Positions 45,458-53,461 of a stretch of 64,000 nt of DNA are shown here, piece after piece (the stretch's first letter is position 1; each line of letters begins with the position of its first letter). Where the stretch lies: positions 186,001-250,000 of the forward strand of contig NZ_OBEA01000007.1 of assembly GCF_900215355.1 (NCBI RefSeq), given 5' to 3'. A program made the position numbers and the translations under genes. This stretch comes from Pseudooceanicola antarcticus (GTDB taxonomy: Bacteria > Pseudomonadota > Alphaproteobacteria > Rhodobacterales > Rhodobacteraceae). The notes below the pieces were generated by a model, which worked only from the letters and a program-made list of their open reading frames with translations, made no database searches and had not been told where the DNA came from.

Positions 45458-45883
45458 ATGGATATTCGTCAGATCACCGCCAGCTACTCCGTCACGCCCC
45501 AGATCGACCCTGCCGACATGGCAGCGATCCGCGACGCCGGCTTCACCCGCATCATTTGCAACCGTCCGGATGCCGAGATCCCGCCGCACCTTCACGCGGC
45601 CGAGATGGCCAAGGCCGCCAGCGCGGCCGGCCTGGAGTTCGAGGTCCTGCCGCTGACCCATGACACGATGACGCCCGAGAACATCGCCCGCCAGATGTCC
45701 CTGATCGACGCATCGGGGCCGGTGCTGGCCTATTGCGCCTCGGGCACCCGTTGCTCGGTCATCTGGTCGCTCGGCAAGGCCACTGAAGGCGAGCTGAGCG
45801 TCGACGAAATCCTCTCGACCACCGCCCGCGCCGGCTACGACCTCTCTGGTCTGCGCCCGCGCCTGGAACAGATCGCCGGCTGA
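45458..45883 (+). CDS. TIGR01244-type sulfurtransferase/phosphatase-like protein
   Basis: A 141-residue protein with the fold of small Cys-based phosphatases. DIRQITASYSVTPQIDPADM and FTRIICNRPDAEIP lead into the catalytic loop AYCASGTRC (about 87-95), a C-x4-R loop as in the TIGR01244/Blh group. Members are annotated as sulfurtransferases or as phosphatases, and the activity is unsettled. AGGA 7 bases before the ATG at 45458 sets the start. A TATACT sequence at 45393-45398 may be its -10 box. No co-transcribed partner. Confidence 0.88.
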   Translation: MDIRQITASYSVTPQIDPADMAAIRDAGFTRIICNRPDAEIPPHLHAAEMAKAASAAGLEFEVLPLTHDTMTPENIARQMSLIDASGPVLAYCASGTRCSVIWSLGKATEGELSVDEILSTTARAGYDLSGLRPRLEQIAG

Positions 45884-45893
45884 GCCGCGCAAA

Positions 45894-45913
45894 GGCCCGG
45901 AGCACTCCGGGCC
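45894..45913 (+). terminator. Terminator-like hairpin
   Basis: GGCCCGGA / TCCGGGCC (8 bp) with a 4-base loop just after the stop at 45883, followed by GCCTTCC. The rest of the gap to 46135 shows nothing gene-like. Confidence 0.55.
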
Positions 45914-46135
45914 GCCTTCCGGCAAGAGCGCCCGAACCAGGCTTGCCGCCCTTCTTGCCCCCCTGCCCTTTCGACATCCATTGCCCTGCCCTGACCCCCG
46001 ACGGCCTTCGCCTGCCGGGACGGGCGGCGGCCTATCTGACGGTATCTGCGCCGCGCCAGCCCCCCGGCGCACATCGGTCTAGCCCCAGGGCCGGCAATCG
46101 GCCCAGCCTCTCTACGGCGGGTCATGATCCCGCCC

Positions 46136-47365
46136 CTAGTCCTCGAGATCCGGAAGATCCGCGAGCGACATTGAGGGGAAGCCCCCATCCTCGTCGCCGC
46201 CATCCTCCGCGTTGAGTTCGGGCAGGTCCGAAAGGTCGGGGAGGTCCGGCAATCCGCCCACGGCGGGGAAATCACCCGCTCCGCTCTCGTCATCCTCCTG
46301 CGCAAGCTCCGGCAGGTCCGAGAGATCGGGCAGTTCACCAAGGTCCGGCGACGCATCTTCGGGATCGGGAAGATCGTCGAAGGCGGGCAGATCGGGCAAG
46401 GCCTCGGCCTCGGGCGCATCGAAGTCCAGGGACAGCCCGCCGCCGCCGCCCTCCTGCGCGGCCTCGGCGGCGGCGCGGGCTTCGGCCAGGCCCGCCATGG
46501 TCAGTCGCACCGCACGGAAGCCGTTCATCTGTCCCAGCCGCACCTTGCCCAGGCAGGTCTTGCGCCCGTCCTCGCCGGGCGTTTCGAGCCGTGTCTGCTC
46601 CAGCGTCTCGCGGGGAATTTCGATCACGTCGCCGGCCGCCAGCCCGCGGACCTTGGCGAAGGGCATGGTGACCCGGTGCAGCACCGCCTCGATCGAGGCA
46701 GGCGCGGCCATCACCGCATCCCCGACCGTGGCCCCGCCGCCCGCCGCCTCGCCCTCGTGCTCCGGCGCAGGCAGGTGGCTGCGGTCGGGTAGCGCGATCA
46801 GCATCTCGCCCTGCCTCGTGTTGCCGAACTCAATGTGCAGACGGAAGACGTGAAACTCGGGCGTCTCCAGCGCCAGGGTCAGCAGGCGCACGTTTTCCAA
46901 CCGCACCCCGAAGGTGTAGCCGGTCATCCAGGCGGCGCTGCGGTCGCCTTCCAGCATCATGGCGATGCGCAGGAAGACATCGTCGATCAGCGGCCCGACC
47001 AGCGCCGCATCGGTTGTGGTGGTCGCCCGCGCCTCGGGCTGCAGCGGGCTGACCCGGCCCATGGTATTCTGCTCTACCAGTGCCGATGTCGCGTTCAGAT
47101 CCAGCATCAGCGCCCCCGGCACCCGCTGCGCCCCGTCCAGCAGGATCAGCAGCGCCTCGTCCGACAGATGCTCTGACAGCTCTTCGGCGGTCAGGAAGTC
47201 ATAGGTGCAGGACAGCACCACCAGCGGCAGGTCCAAGAGCTCATCCGCGCTCTTGGACAGCGACAGGCGCAGGGCCTTGTCCGGGGACATGGCCCGGGCC
47301 TGATAGGTTTCGCGCGCAGCTGACGCCTTCTTGCGCAGGACTGCGTTTGATTCGCTGGATGCCAT
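46136..47365 (-). CDS. FliM/FliN (SpoA) domain protein with acidic repeat tail
   Basis: A 409-residue protein. The middle region resembles the FliM core, and the SpoA/FliN-C domain is visible at about 225-300 (ASIEAVLHRVTMPFAKVRGL, then AAGDVIEIPRETLEQTRLET and GKVRLGQMNGFRAVRLT). The usual FliM N-terminal CheY-binding motif is not seen. From about 315 to the end it is highly acidic, with repeated D-L-P-D/E-L units. Flagellar switch proteins sit on the cytoplasmic face of the motor; this is a divergent member or one adapted to another role. No flagellar genes are nearby. It is a single-gene unit upstream of nothing obvious. Confidence 0.8.
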   Translation of the reverse strand: MASSESNAVLRKKASAARETYQARAMSPDKALRLSLSKSADELLDLPLVVLSCTYDFLTAEELSEHLSDEALLILLDGAQRVPGALMLDLNATSALVEQNTMGRVSPLQPEARATTTTDAALVGPLIDDVFLRIAMMLEGDRSAAWMTGYTFGVRLENVRLLTLALETPEFHVFRLHIEFGNTRQGEMLIALPDRSHLPAPEHEGEAAGGGATVGDAVMAAPASIEAVLHRVTMPFAKVRGLAAGDVIEIPRETLEQTRLETPGEDGRKTCLGKVRLGQMNGFRAVRLTMAGLAEARAAAEAAQEGGGGGLSLDFDAPEAEALPDLPAFDDLPDPEDASPDLGELPDLSDLPELAQEDDESGAGDFPAVGGLPDLPDLSDLPELNAEDGGDEDGGFPSMSLADLPDLED

Positions 47366-47441
47366 TGTACCGCCACCGCACTTCGCGGACTCCTTGCAGG
47401 GGTTTTAGGCGTCAGATGGTTACCATTAGCTTTAGCCGTCC

Positions 47442-50132
47442 CTAGCGAGCCGCAATCGCCCGCGCCTGCGGCAAGACCACGCGGAAGGCCGCGCCCCGCT
47501 GTCCCGGCAGGTAGGAGATGCCACCGCCCAGCCGGGCCATGATCTCGCGGCAGATCGCCAGCCCCAGGCCGGCGCCGCCGGCCTTCTGCTCACCGATGCG
47601 CGAGAACTTCTCGAAGATCATCGCCTGCTGGTCGGTCTCGATGCCGGAACCATTGTCGATGAAATCCACCATCATCTGGCCCTCGGACTGGCGCAGTGAA
47701 ATGCGCAGCTCGGGCTGGGCCGCGTCGCAATACTTCTCTGCGTTGGCTATGAGATTGATGAAGACCTGTGCCAGACGGTCGCCATCGGTCTCCAGCCAGA
47801 TCTCTTCCTGCGCCGGGGTGCGGCGCAGAACCATCAGCCCGCGATCCGCGCCGGTGGCCGAAACCGCCTGGTCCAGCACATCGCGCAGCCTGACGCGGGT
47901 CACGTTCAGGTTCACCTGGCCGTTTTCCAGCACCGAAAGGTCCAGCAGGTCGTCCAGCAGGCGGGTCAGCCGCAGCGCCTCGTCGTGGATCACCTGGGCA
48001 TAGCGCGCCTTCTGCCCCTCGCTCAGGTCGCCGGAATCGCGCAGGATCTCCGAGAAGGAACGGATCGAGGTCATCGGCGTGCGCAGCTCGTGGCTGATCT
48101 GGCTGAGGAAGGCATCCTTCTGCACCGAGAGCTGGGTCAGTTTCTCGTTGGCCAGCCGCAGCTGCCGCGCGGTGCGGGCCAGCTCGGCGGACTTGGCCTC
48201 GAGCTGGCTGGAATACTCCATGATCTGCGCGGTCTCGTCGGCCACGGCCATCAGGTCCTCGACCGAGACGGCCGTGCGGCCGACGATCTGACCCACCATG
48301 GCATGGGCCGTGGCCGCACCGACCGAGCCCGAGAGCTCGCGCTCCAGCACCTGCAGGAACTCGCCCGTGGGCTCCGGCAGGTAGCCCTGCACCCCCTGCC
48401 GTGCCGCCTCGCGCTGGAACAGCAGCTGCGCCTCCCCGGCCCCCAGCAGGCGCTGCGCCATGACCATCAGGTCCTCGCTCTGTGCCGTGCCGCCCTCCCA
48501 GCCGCGGGGGCTGGCGGAATGCTGAAAGACATTGACGAATTGCGCGCCCTGAAGACGCTCCATCGGCGAGGGGAAGGAAAACAGCGAAATGCCGGTGAAG
48601 AGCGCGGCGTTGATCAGAATCGACCAGAGCACCCCATGCACCAGCGGGTCCATGCCCTCGATCCCGAAGAGCGCATAGGGCCGCAGCCAGCTCAGCCCCA
48701 GCGGGCCCTGTTGCATGACGCTGGCCGGGATCACCACGCCCTCGCCGAAGGAGGGCAGGAAGAGGCACCAGAGCCAGATGGCAAAGCCCGCGCCAAGCCC
48801 CGCCAGCGCCCCGCTGCGCGCCGCGCCCCTCCAGAAGATGCCGCCGATCATCGCCGGCAGGAACTGCGCCACGCCCGAGAAGGAGATGAGGCCGATGGCC
48901 GCCAGCGCCGCGCCACCGCCCGAGAGCCGGTAGTAGAGGTATCCCAGGAAGAGCACCGCCACGATGGAGATCCGCCGCGCCATGATCACCACGTTGCGCA
49001 CATCGCCCGAGACCACGGCCCCGCGGCCCGGCTCCAGCTTCAGCCAGATCGGCATGACGATATGGTTCGACACCATGGTCGACAGCGCGATGGCCGCCAC
49101 GATCACCATCGAGGTGGCCGAGCTGAAGCCGCCGATGAACGAGAAGACCGCCAGCCCCGACTGCCCCTGGCTGAGTGGCAGGGTCAGCACGAACATGTCC
49201 GGGTTGGCCCCGCGCGGCAGCATGGTCAGCCCCGCCACGGCAATCGGCATGACGAAGAGGCTCATCAGCATGACATAGGTCGGGAAGGCCCAGGAGGCGG
49301 TGCGCAGGTGGCGCTCGTCCTCGTTCTCGACCACCAGCACCTGGAACATGCGCGGCAGGCAGATGAAGGCGGCGGCGGCGAGGAAGATCAGCCCCGACCA
49401 GCGCCCGCTGGCCACGTGCCATTGCCCCAGCCGGGGCGAGGCGTCGATCCGCGCCAGGGTCTCGACCACGCCGCCGCCCAGGCCCCAGACCACGTAGATG
49501 CCCACCGCCAGCAGGGCGCAGAGCTTCACCACCGCCTCGACGGCGATAGCCATGACGACGCCGTGGTGGCGTTCGTTCGCATCCAGGTTGCGGGTGCCGA
49601 AGAGCACGGTGAAGGCCGCAAGCCCCATGGCCACCCAGAGCGCGGTGGTCTGGGTCTCTTCGCCGGTCCGTGCCGTGGGATCGGCGGCGGCGAAGACGGC
49701 GAAGCTCTGGGTCACCGATTGCAGCTGCAGGGCAATATAGGGGGTGGTGCCGACCACGGCGATCAGCGTCACCGCCACTGCCAGCAGGTTCGACTTGCCG
49801 TAGCGCGAGCTGATCAGGTCTGCGACCGAGGTGATGCGCTGGCTGCGCCCGATGCGGACGATCTTCCGAAGCGCCCAGAACCAGCCGATCATCACCAGGG
49901 TCGGGCCAATGTAGATGGTCAGGTACTCAAGCCCCGAGCGCGCGGCATAGCCGACGGCACCGTAGAAGGTCCAGGCGGTGCAGTAGATCGACAGCGACAG
50001 CGTGTAGACCACCGGAGAGCGCAGCCAGCCCGACTTGCCCTTCAGCGCGGCGCGTTCGGCGCCGAAGGCCACGAGAAACAGGAAGGCGCCATAGGCGACG
50101 CAGACCCCGATCAGCAGGTTGAGAGAGGCCAT
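47442..50132 (-). CDS. Sensor histidine kinase with Na+/solute-symporter domain (CbrA/CrbS-like)
   Basis: An 896-residue protein. About residues 1-500 form a sodium/solute symporter (SLC5/PutP) domain with 12-13 helices (LITYIxP-like GLEYLTIYIGPTLVMIGWFW; SFIGGFSSATSMVIVAAIAL). A linker (about 560-660) leads to a kinase with H-box QISHELRTPMTS (about 680), N-box FINLIANAEKY and G-boxes IDNGSGIE and GAGLGLAI. Known relatives are CbrA (histidine-related carbon control) and CrbS, which with a response regulator controls acetyl-CoA synthetase. It overlaps the small gene upstream (ATGA), and a receiver gene precedes that. The acs gene at 58876 in the same window is a possible target, by inference. 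Confidence 0.92.
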   Translation of the reverse strand: MASLNLLIGVCVAYGAFLFLVAFGAERAALKGKSGWLRSPVVYTLSLSIYCTAWTFYGAVGYAARSGLEYLTIYIGPTLVMIGWFWALRKIVRIGRSQRITSVADLISSRYGKSNLLAVAVTLIAVVGTTPYIALQLQSVTQSFAVFAAADPTARTGEETQTTALWVAMGLAAFTVLFGTRNLDANERHHGVVMAIAVEAVVKLCALLAVGIYVVWGLGGGVVETLARIDASPRLGQWHVASGRWSGLIFLAAAAFICLPRMFQVLVVENEDERHLRTASWAFPTYVMLMSLFVMPIAVAGLTMLPRGANPDMFVLTLPLSQGQSGLAVFSFIGGFSSATSMVIVAAIALSTMVSNHIVMPIWLKLEPGRGAVVSGDVRNVVIMARRISIVAVLFLGYLYYRLSGGGAALAAIGLISFSGVAQFLPAMIGGIFWRGAARSGALAGLGAGFAIWLWCLFLPSFGEGVVIPASVMQQGPLGLSWLRPYALFGIEGMDPLVHGVLWSILINAALFTGISLFSFPSPMERLQGAQFVNVFQHSASPRGWEGGTAQSEDLMVMAQRLLGAGEAQLLFQREAARQGVQGYLPEPTGEFLQVLERELSGSVGAATAHAMVGQIVGRTAVSVEDLMAVADETAQIMEYSSQLEAKSAELARTARQLRLANEKLTQLSVQKDAFLSQISHELRTPMTSIRSFSEILRDSGDLSEGQKARYAQVIHDEALRLTRLLDDLLDLSVLENGQVNLNVTRVRLRDVLDQAVSATGADRGLMVLRRTPAQEEIWLETDGDRLAQVFINLIANAEKYCDAAQPELRISLRQSEGQMMVDFIDNGSGIETDQQAMIFEKFSRIGEQKAGGAGLGLAICREIMARLGGGISYLPGQRGAAFRVVLPQARAIAAR

Positions 50133-50563
50133 CAGCGCGCCTCCCCGCCGGTCTCGCCCCCGGCGCCCGGCGCAGCATCGGGCCCCTCATCCGGAATCGC
50201 ATCGCTTTCCGCATCGGCGCGCAGGGGCGGCAGGGGCGGCACCTCGGCGGCATGTCCCTGCCGGAGCAGCCCCCCGTCCAGGCGCTCGACCGCCTCGGCC
50301 GAAAGCGCCCGCACAAGGATGCCCGAGACAAGCGCCAGCCCGGCCCAGGTGGCAAAGATGTAGATGATGGCGCGCGAGGTGGGCAGACCTTCGCCCGGAC
50401 TGCCCTCGCCCAGACCCGTGGTGCTGCTGTCGGCCTCCGGCCAGAGCAGCGGCACCGCCAGCAGGATCACCCCCAGCACCGGCAAGAGCCGCGCGGCGTC
50501 GATCAGCCGGCGCTGGCGATAGCCCTGGCGCTCGAGAAAGATGGGGCGGGACGGCGGGCTCAT
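50132..50563 (-). CDS. Small membrane protein paired with the symporter-kinase
   Basis: A 143-residue protein with two membrane segments (RLLPVLGVILLAVPLLWPEA and IIYIFATWAGLALVSGILVR) and an acidic Pro/Ala-rich tail. The position and two-helix layout recall DUF4212-like partners of symporter-kinase proteins. It overlaps the kinase start (ATGA). The ATG at 50563 is chosen because the frame beyond it is Pro/Arg-rich spacer. Confidence 0.75.
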   Translation of the reverse strand: MSPPSRPIFLERQGYRQRRLIDAARLLPVLGVILLAVPLLWPEADSSTTGLGEGSPGEGLPTSRAIIYIFATWAGLALVSGILVRALSAEAVERLDGGLLRQGHAAEVPPLPPLRADAESDAIPDEGPDAAPGAGGETGGEAR

Positions 50564-50645
50564 CCGGGCGGGGCTCCTGTCCTGCGGCCGGGCGAGCGGC
50601 CCCGGTCCGGCGCGCGTCTGCTCAGCTGCCCCCACATGCCGGCGG

Positions 50646-51014
50646 TCACAGCGCGATCAGCGCATTGACCGCCTCCAGCACCTCGGCATTGGAAAAGGGC
50701 TTCGACATGAAGCGGCTGGCGCCGATCTCTTCGGCCAGCGCACGATCCTTGGTCTGGCCGCGCGCTGTCAGCATCAGCACCGGCAGCTTGCCGGTATTCT
50801 CCTTGGCACGCAGCTCTCTCAGGATGTCGTAGCCCGAGCGTCCCGGCAGCATGACATCGAGGATCACCAGGTCGGGCTTGCGGTGTTCCACCGCCTCGAC
50901 CGCATCCACCCCGTTGGAATGACTGGCCACGCGCCAGCCGTCCCGTGACAGGATAAAGGATATCGCCTCGATGATATTCGGTTCGTCCTCGATCACGAGT
51001 ACGGATTTGCTCAT
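50646..51014 (-). CDS. Single-domain response regulator
   Basis: A 122-residue CheY-like receiver with no output domain. The acidic pair is in VLVIEDEPN, the phospho-acceptor Asp in LVILDVMLPG (about 53), Thr in LMLTARG and Lys in RFMSKPFSN (about 104). It precedes the small membrane protein and kinase genes on the same strand (82 bases), so it is the probable phosphorylation partner. It has no DNA-binding part and may pass phosphate on or bind a target protein. Confidence 0.92.
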   Translation of the reverse strand: MSKSVLVIEDEPNIIEAISFILSRDGWRVASHSNGVDAVEAVEHRKPDLVILDVMLPGRSGYDILRELRAKENTGKLPVLMLTARGQTKDRALAEEIGASRFMSKPFSNAEVLEAVNALIAL

Positions 51015-51185
51015 AAGGTCCTCCCCTCCCTGCAGAGCAATGCTGAAAGGTGATAGCAGCCTTTGCGCCCGGCTGGGAAGGGTGATCTTTGCCGACCCAA
51101 CTGCCCCCTTCCCGCCAACGCTCCCCTGCCCGCCCGGAGTTCACCCCGAAGGCGCGGACGGGGGACGGTGGCGGCTCCCATGGCC

Positions 51186-51791
51186 TCAGCCCGCCGCGCG
51201 GCGGGTGAAGAGAAGCGCCAGGCCAAAGACGATCATGCCGCCACCCGAGACCCGGTTGATCGCCGGCATGTGGCGCCCTGCGGCACGGGCCGCGAAGTGG
51301 CCGGCCAGCGCATAAACGAGAATTGCGAGGGTCTCGAGCACCAGGAAGGTGGCCCCGAGTGCCAGGTAGCTTTCCCCGTAGCGCGACGGATCGACGAATT
51401 GCGGAAAGAAGGCGGCGAAGATCAGGATGGCCTTTGGATTGCCCAGCGCGACCAGCGCCTCGCGGCGGAAGGCTCGGGTCAGAGAGGCCGGGGCCTGGCC
51501 CGCCTCGCCGCCCTTACCTGAGCGCAGCAGCTTCACCCCGAGGTAGATCAGGTAGGCCGCGCCCGCCAGTTTCACCACCGTGAAGAGCAGCGCCGAGGCC
51601 TGCAGCAACAGCCCCAGGCCCAGGCCCGCCAGGACGATCATCGGCACGAAGGCCAGGATACGGCCCAGTCCCGCGCCAAGGGCAAAGAGCGGCCCGCGCT
51701 GCGCGCCATTGCCCAGCGCCATCAGGTTGTTGGGCCCGAAGGCAAGGTTCAGCGCGAAGCAGGCGGGAACGAAGAGCAGCAGATCAATCAT
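51186..51791 (-). CDS. LysE/RhtB-family amino-acid exporter
   Basis: A 201-residue inner-membrane protein with six hydrophobic segments. ALNLAFGPNNLMALGNGAQR near residue 12 and VALGNPKAILIFAAFFPQFV near 115 are the two conserved LysE blocks. Family members export basic, neutral or sulfur amino acids; the substrate here is unknown. The ATG at 51791 is taken; the frame from 51809 adds only six residues. A short heptamer repeat lies immediately upstream. Confidence 0.92.
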   Translation of the reverse strand: MIDLLLFVPACFALNLAFGPNNLMALGNGAQRGPLFALGAGLGRILAFVPMIVLAGLGLGLLLQASALLFTVVKLAGAAYLIYLGVKLLRSGKGGEAGQAPASLTRAFRREALVALGNPKAILIFAAFFPQFVDPSRYGESYLALGATFLVLETLAILVYALAGHFAARAAGRHMPAINRVSGGGMIVFGLALLFTRRAAG

Positions 51792-51802
51792 GGGGCACCA
51801 GG

Positions 51803-51845
51803 TTTGCAACTTGCCGATTTGCAGTTTGCGCTTTGCAATTTGCCA
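51803..51845. repeat. Heptamer tandem repeat, six copies of (T)TTGCnn
   Basis: TTGCAAC, TTGCCGA, TTTGCAG, TTTGCGC, TTTGCAA, TTTGCCA in tandem between the LysE start and the 3' end of the XRE regulator gene. It could bind a regulator or simply be slippage-derived. Confidence 0.6.
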
Positions 51846-51889
51846 TGCGGCCGGAAATCGGCCCCAGCATCGGTCTCACCCGAAGCCTG

Positions 51890-53227
51890 TCAAGCGCTAC
51901 CCTCGGCCATGATCGAGGGCTCCCTGCGCCCCCGACAATCGGCCTTGGGGCAGATCCGGCAGGTCACGCCGACGCGCGGCAGATCATCATTTGCCTCCAC
52001 CGGGCCGGGCTGGATCAACATATGCGCCTCGAAGGTCGGATCTCGGTTGGCCACCTGCGGCCCTGCGGGCTGGGCAATGGCATGGGTCAGGAAGACCCCC
52101 TCAGAGCGCCCGGCGAGGCGGATGACCTGGCTCAGTGGCATCATCGGGCGGCTCAGTGCCTGGAAAAGCGGCCAGAGCGGACAGGCCGCACCGAAACGCG
52201 GCAGCGGGAAATGATCCAGCGGCTTGCGGAAGGTCAGCGTGCCCGAGGCGTCACAGGCCACCAGGCCAAGCGGTGCCTGCCCCTTTGCGGCCAGCAGATC
52301 GGCGGGCAGCGTCGCCAGACGCCGCATCATCCGCCCCGGATCGGCCCCCAGCCGCGCCCCCAGCGCCGCCGGGTCCAGTGCGCCTCCCTCGGGCAGCGCC
52401 TCGGCCACGCGCACTACCGGCAGGGCGGCGGCATCGGCGGCATAGCGTTCCAGCACCCGCCCGGCGATGAGCCGCGCCGCGCGCGAGGAAAGCTGCCCGC
52501 GCCCCGCCTCCAGCAGATCCTCCACCGCCACGGGCCCCGCGCCACCCTCGAGCGCGGGAAAGTGGAAGCCATTGGCGCTGAGAAACCCCTCGACCGCCTC
52601 CTGCGGAGAGGTCACCTCTTCGGCCCGCTCCTCTTCACCCAGGTCCTCGACCAGCCGCCGGGCCCCCTCGGCCAGGCGGGCGCTGTCCTCGTGGATGTTG
52701 CGGTGGAAGCGGGCCCGCCACTCGGGCTCGATCGGCTCATCGCCGACGAGGATCTCCGAGGTGGCGTGGATCGCGGTGACGGTCGAGAGCACCTCGTGCA
52801 GCGAGGCCGCCAGGTGGGGATCATGGGCCAGGCGGTCGGTCAGCGCCTCTACCGTGCGCTCCAGCGTGCCCAGCCTGCGGCTTTGCTGCGCCACCAGCTG
52901 CGCCCAGCCCGGAAAACGGCCGGTGAACTCCTCGATCCGCTCCAGGTCGGCCCCCGCTTCGGGGCGGTCGGCGGCGGCCTGCCTGAGCTGCGCCAGCAGC
53001 GCCGCCTCGGCCCCCTCGGAGAGCGCCGAGGGTTCAACCTCCAATGTCTCGGCCAGCGAAAGCAGCAGCTTACCGCCGATTCTGCGCCGATTATGCTCGA
53101 TCAGGTTGAGGTACGAGGCCGAGATCCCCGCCCGTTTCGCCAGTTCCGACTGCCGCAACCCTAGCAGCATTCGCCTTTCCCGGATTCGGGTGCCGGTCAG
53201 CACCGCCCCCCTGTGACCCTGGACCAT
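51890..53227 (-). CDS. XRE-family regulator of short-chain fatty acyl-CoA type (ScfR)
   Basis: A 445-residue regulator. The N-terminal helix-turn-helix (about 13-68) includes RQSELAKRAGISASYLNLIE and HNRRRIGGKLLLSLA. The long C-terminal DUF2083-like domain ends in GVTCRICPKADCRGRREPSI, a conserved cysteine cluster of this family. Known relatives (RamB, PccR, MldR) sense short acyl-CoAs and control glyoxylate-cycle or propionyl-CoA genes. It is divergent from the Tat-exported binding protein, LivHMGF and acs genes, whose control it probably exerts. The start at 53227 is chosen as the earliest ATG before the HTH. Confidence 0.9.
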   Translation of the reverse strand: MVQGHRGAVLTGTRIRERRMLLGLRQSELAKRAGISASYLNLIEHNRRRIGGKLLLSLAETLEVEPSALSEGAEAALLAQLRQAAADRPEAGADLERIEEFTGRFPGWAQLVAQQSRRLGTLERTVEALTDRLAHDPHLAASLHEVLSTVTAIHATSEILVGDEPIEPEWRARFHRNIHEDSARLAEGARRLVEDLGEEERAEEVTSPQEAVEGFLSANGFHFPALEGGAGPVAVEDLLEAGRGQLSSRAARLIAGRVLERYAADAAALPVVRVAEALPEGGALDPAALGARLGADPGRMMRRLATLPADLLAAKGQAPLGLVACDASGTLTFRKPLDHFPLPRFGAACPLWPLFQALSRPMMPLSQVIRLAGRSEGVFLTHAIAQPAGPQVANRDPTFEAHMLIQPGPVEANDDLPRVGVTCRICPKADCRGRREPSIMAEGSA

Positions 53228-53274
53228 GGATTTCCCTGCACTTTCAACGATCTTCTGCGGCGCAAAAGAATTTA

Positions 53275-53312
53275 TTTACAGATTTCTATCCCTCATTGTC
53301 GATTTCTTTACA
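53275..53312. promoter_or_regulatory. Repeated TTTACA/GATTTC motifs in the divergent control region
   Basis: TTTACA-GATTTC at 53275-53286 and GATTTC-TTTACA at 53301-53312 lie in the AT-rich 234-base gap between the ScfR-type regulator and the binding-protein gene. The pair is a candidate binding site for that regulator. No other gene is seen in the gap. Confidence 0.4.
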
Positions 53313-53461
53313 AAAAAATCAAGTATTCAAAGTGACTTGTTGCGAGGTTTTCATATGTTCTGTCATGATCCCCTTGCACCATAGCCCGAGACCATACGCT
53401 CGGGACGGTGAAGTGGCCGGGCGGAGGAGGTCCGGACTGCACCTGATAAAGGGAGGAATCT

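Noticed and set aside
47985-50363. Plus-strand open frame (792 codons) antisense to the symporter-kinase
   Set aside because: Same reason: no domain, His/Gln/Arg-rich, and opposite a complete kinase gene.
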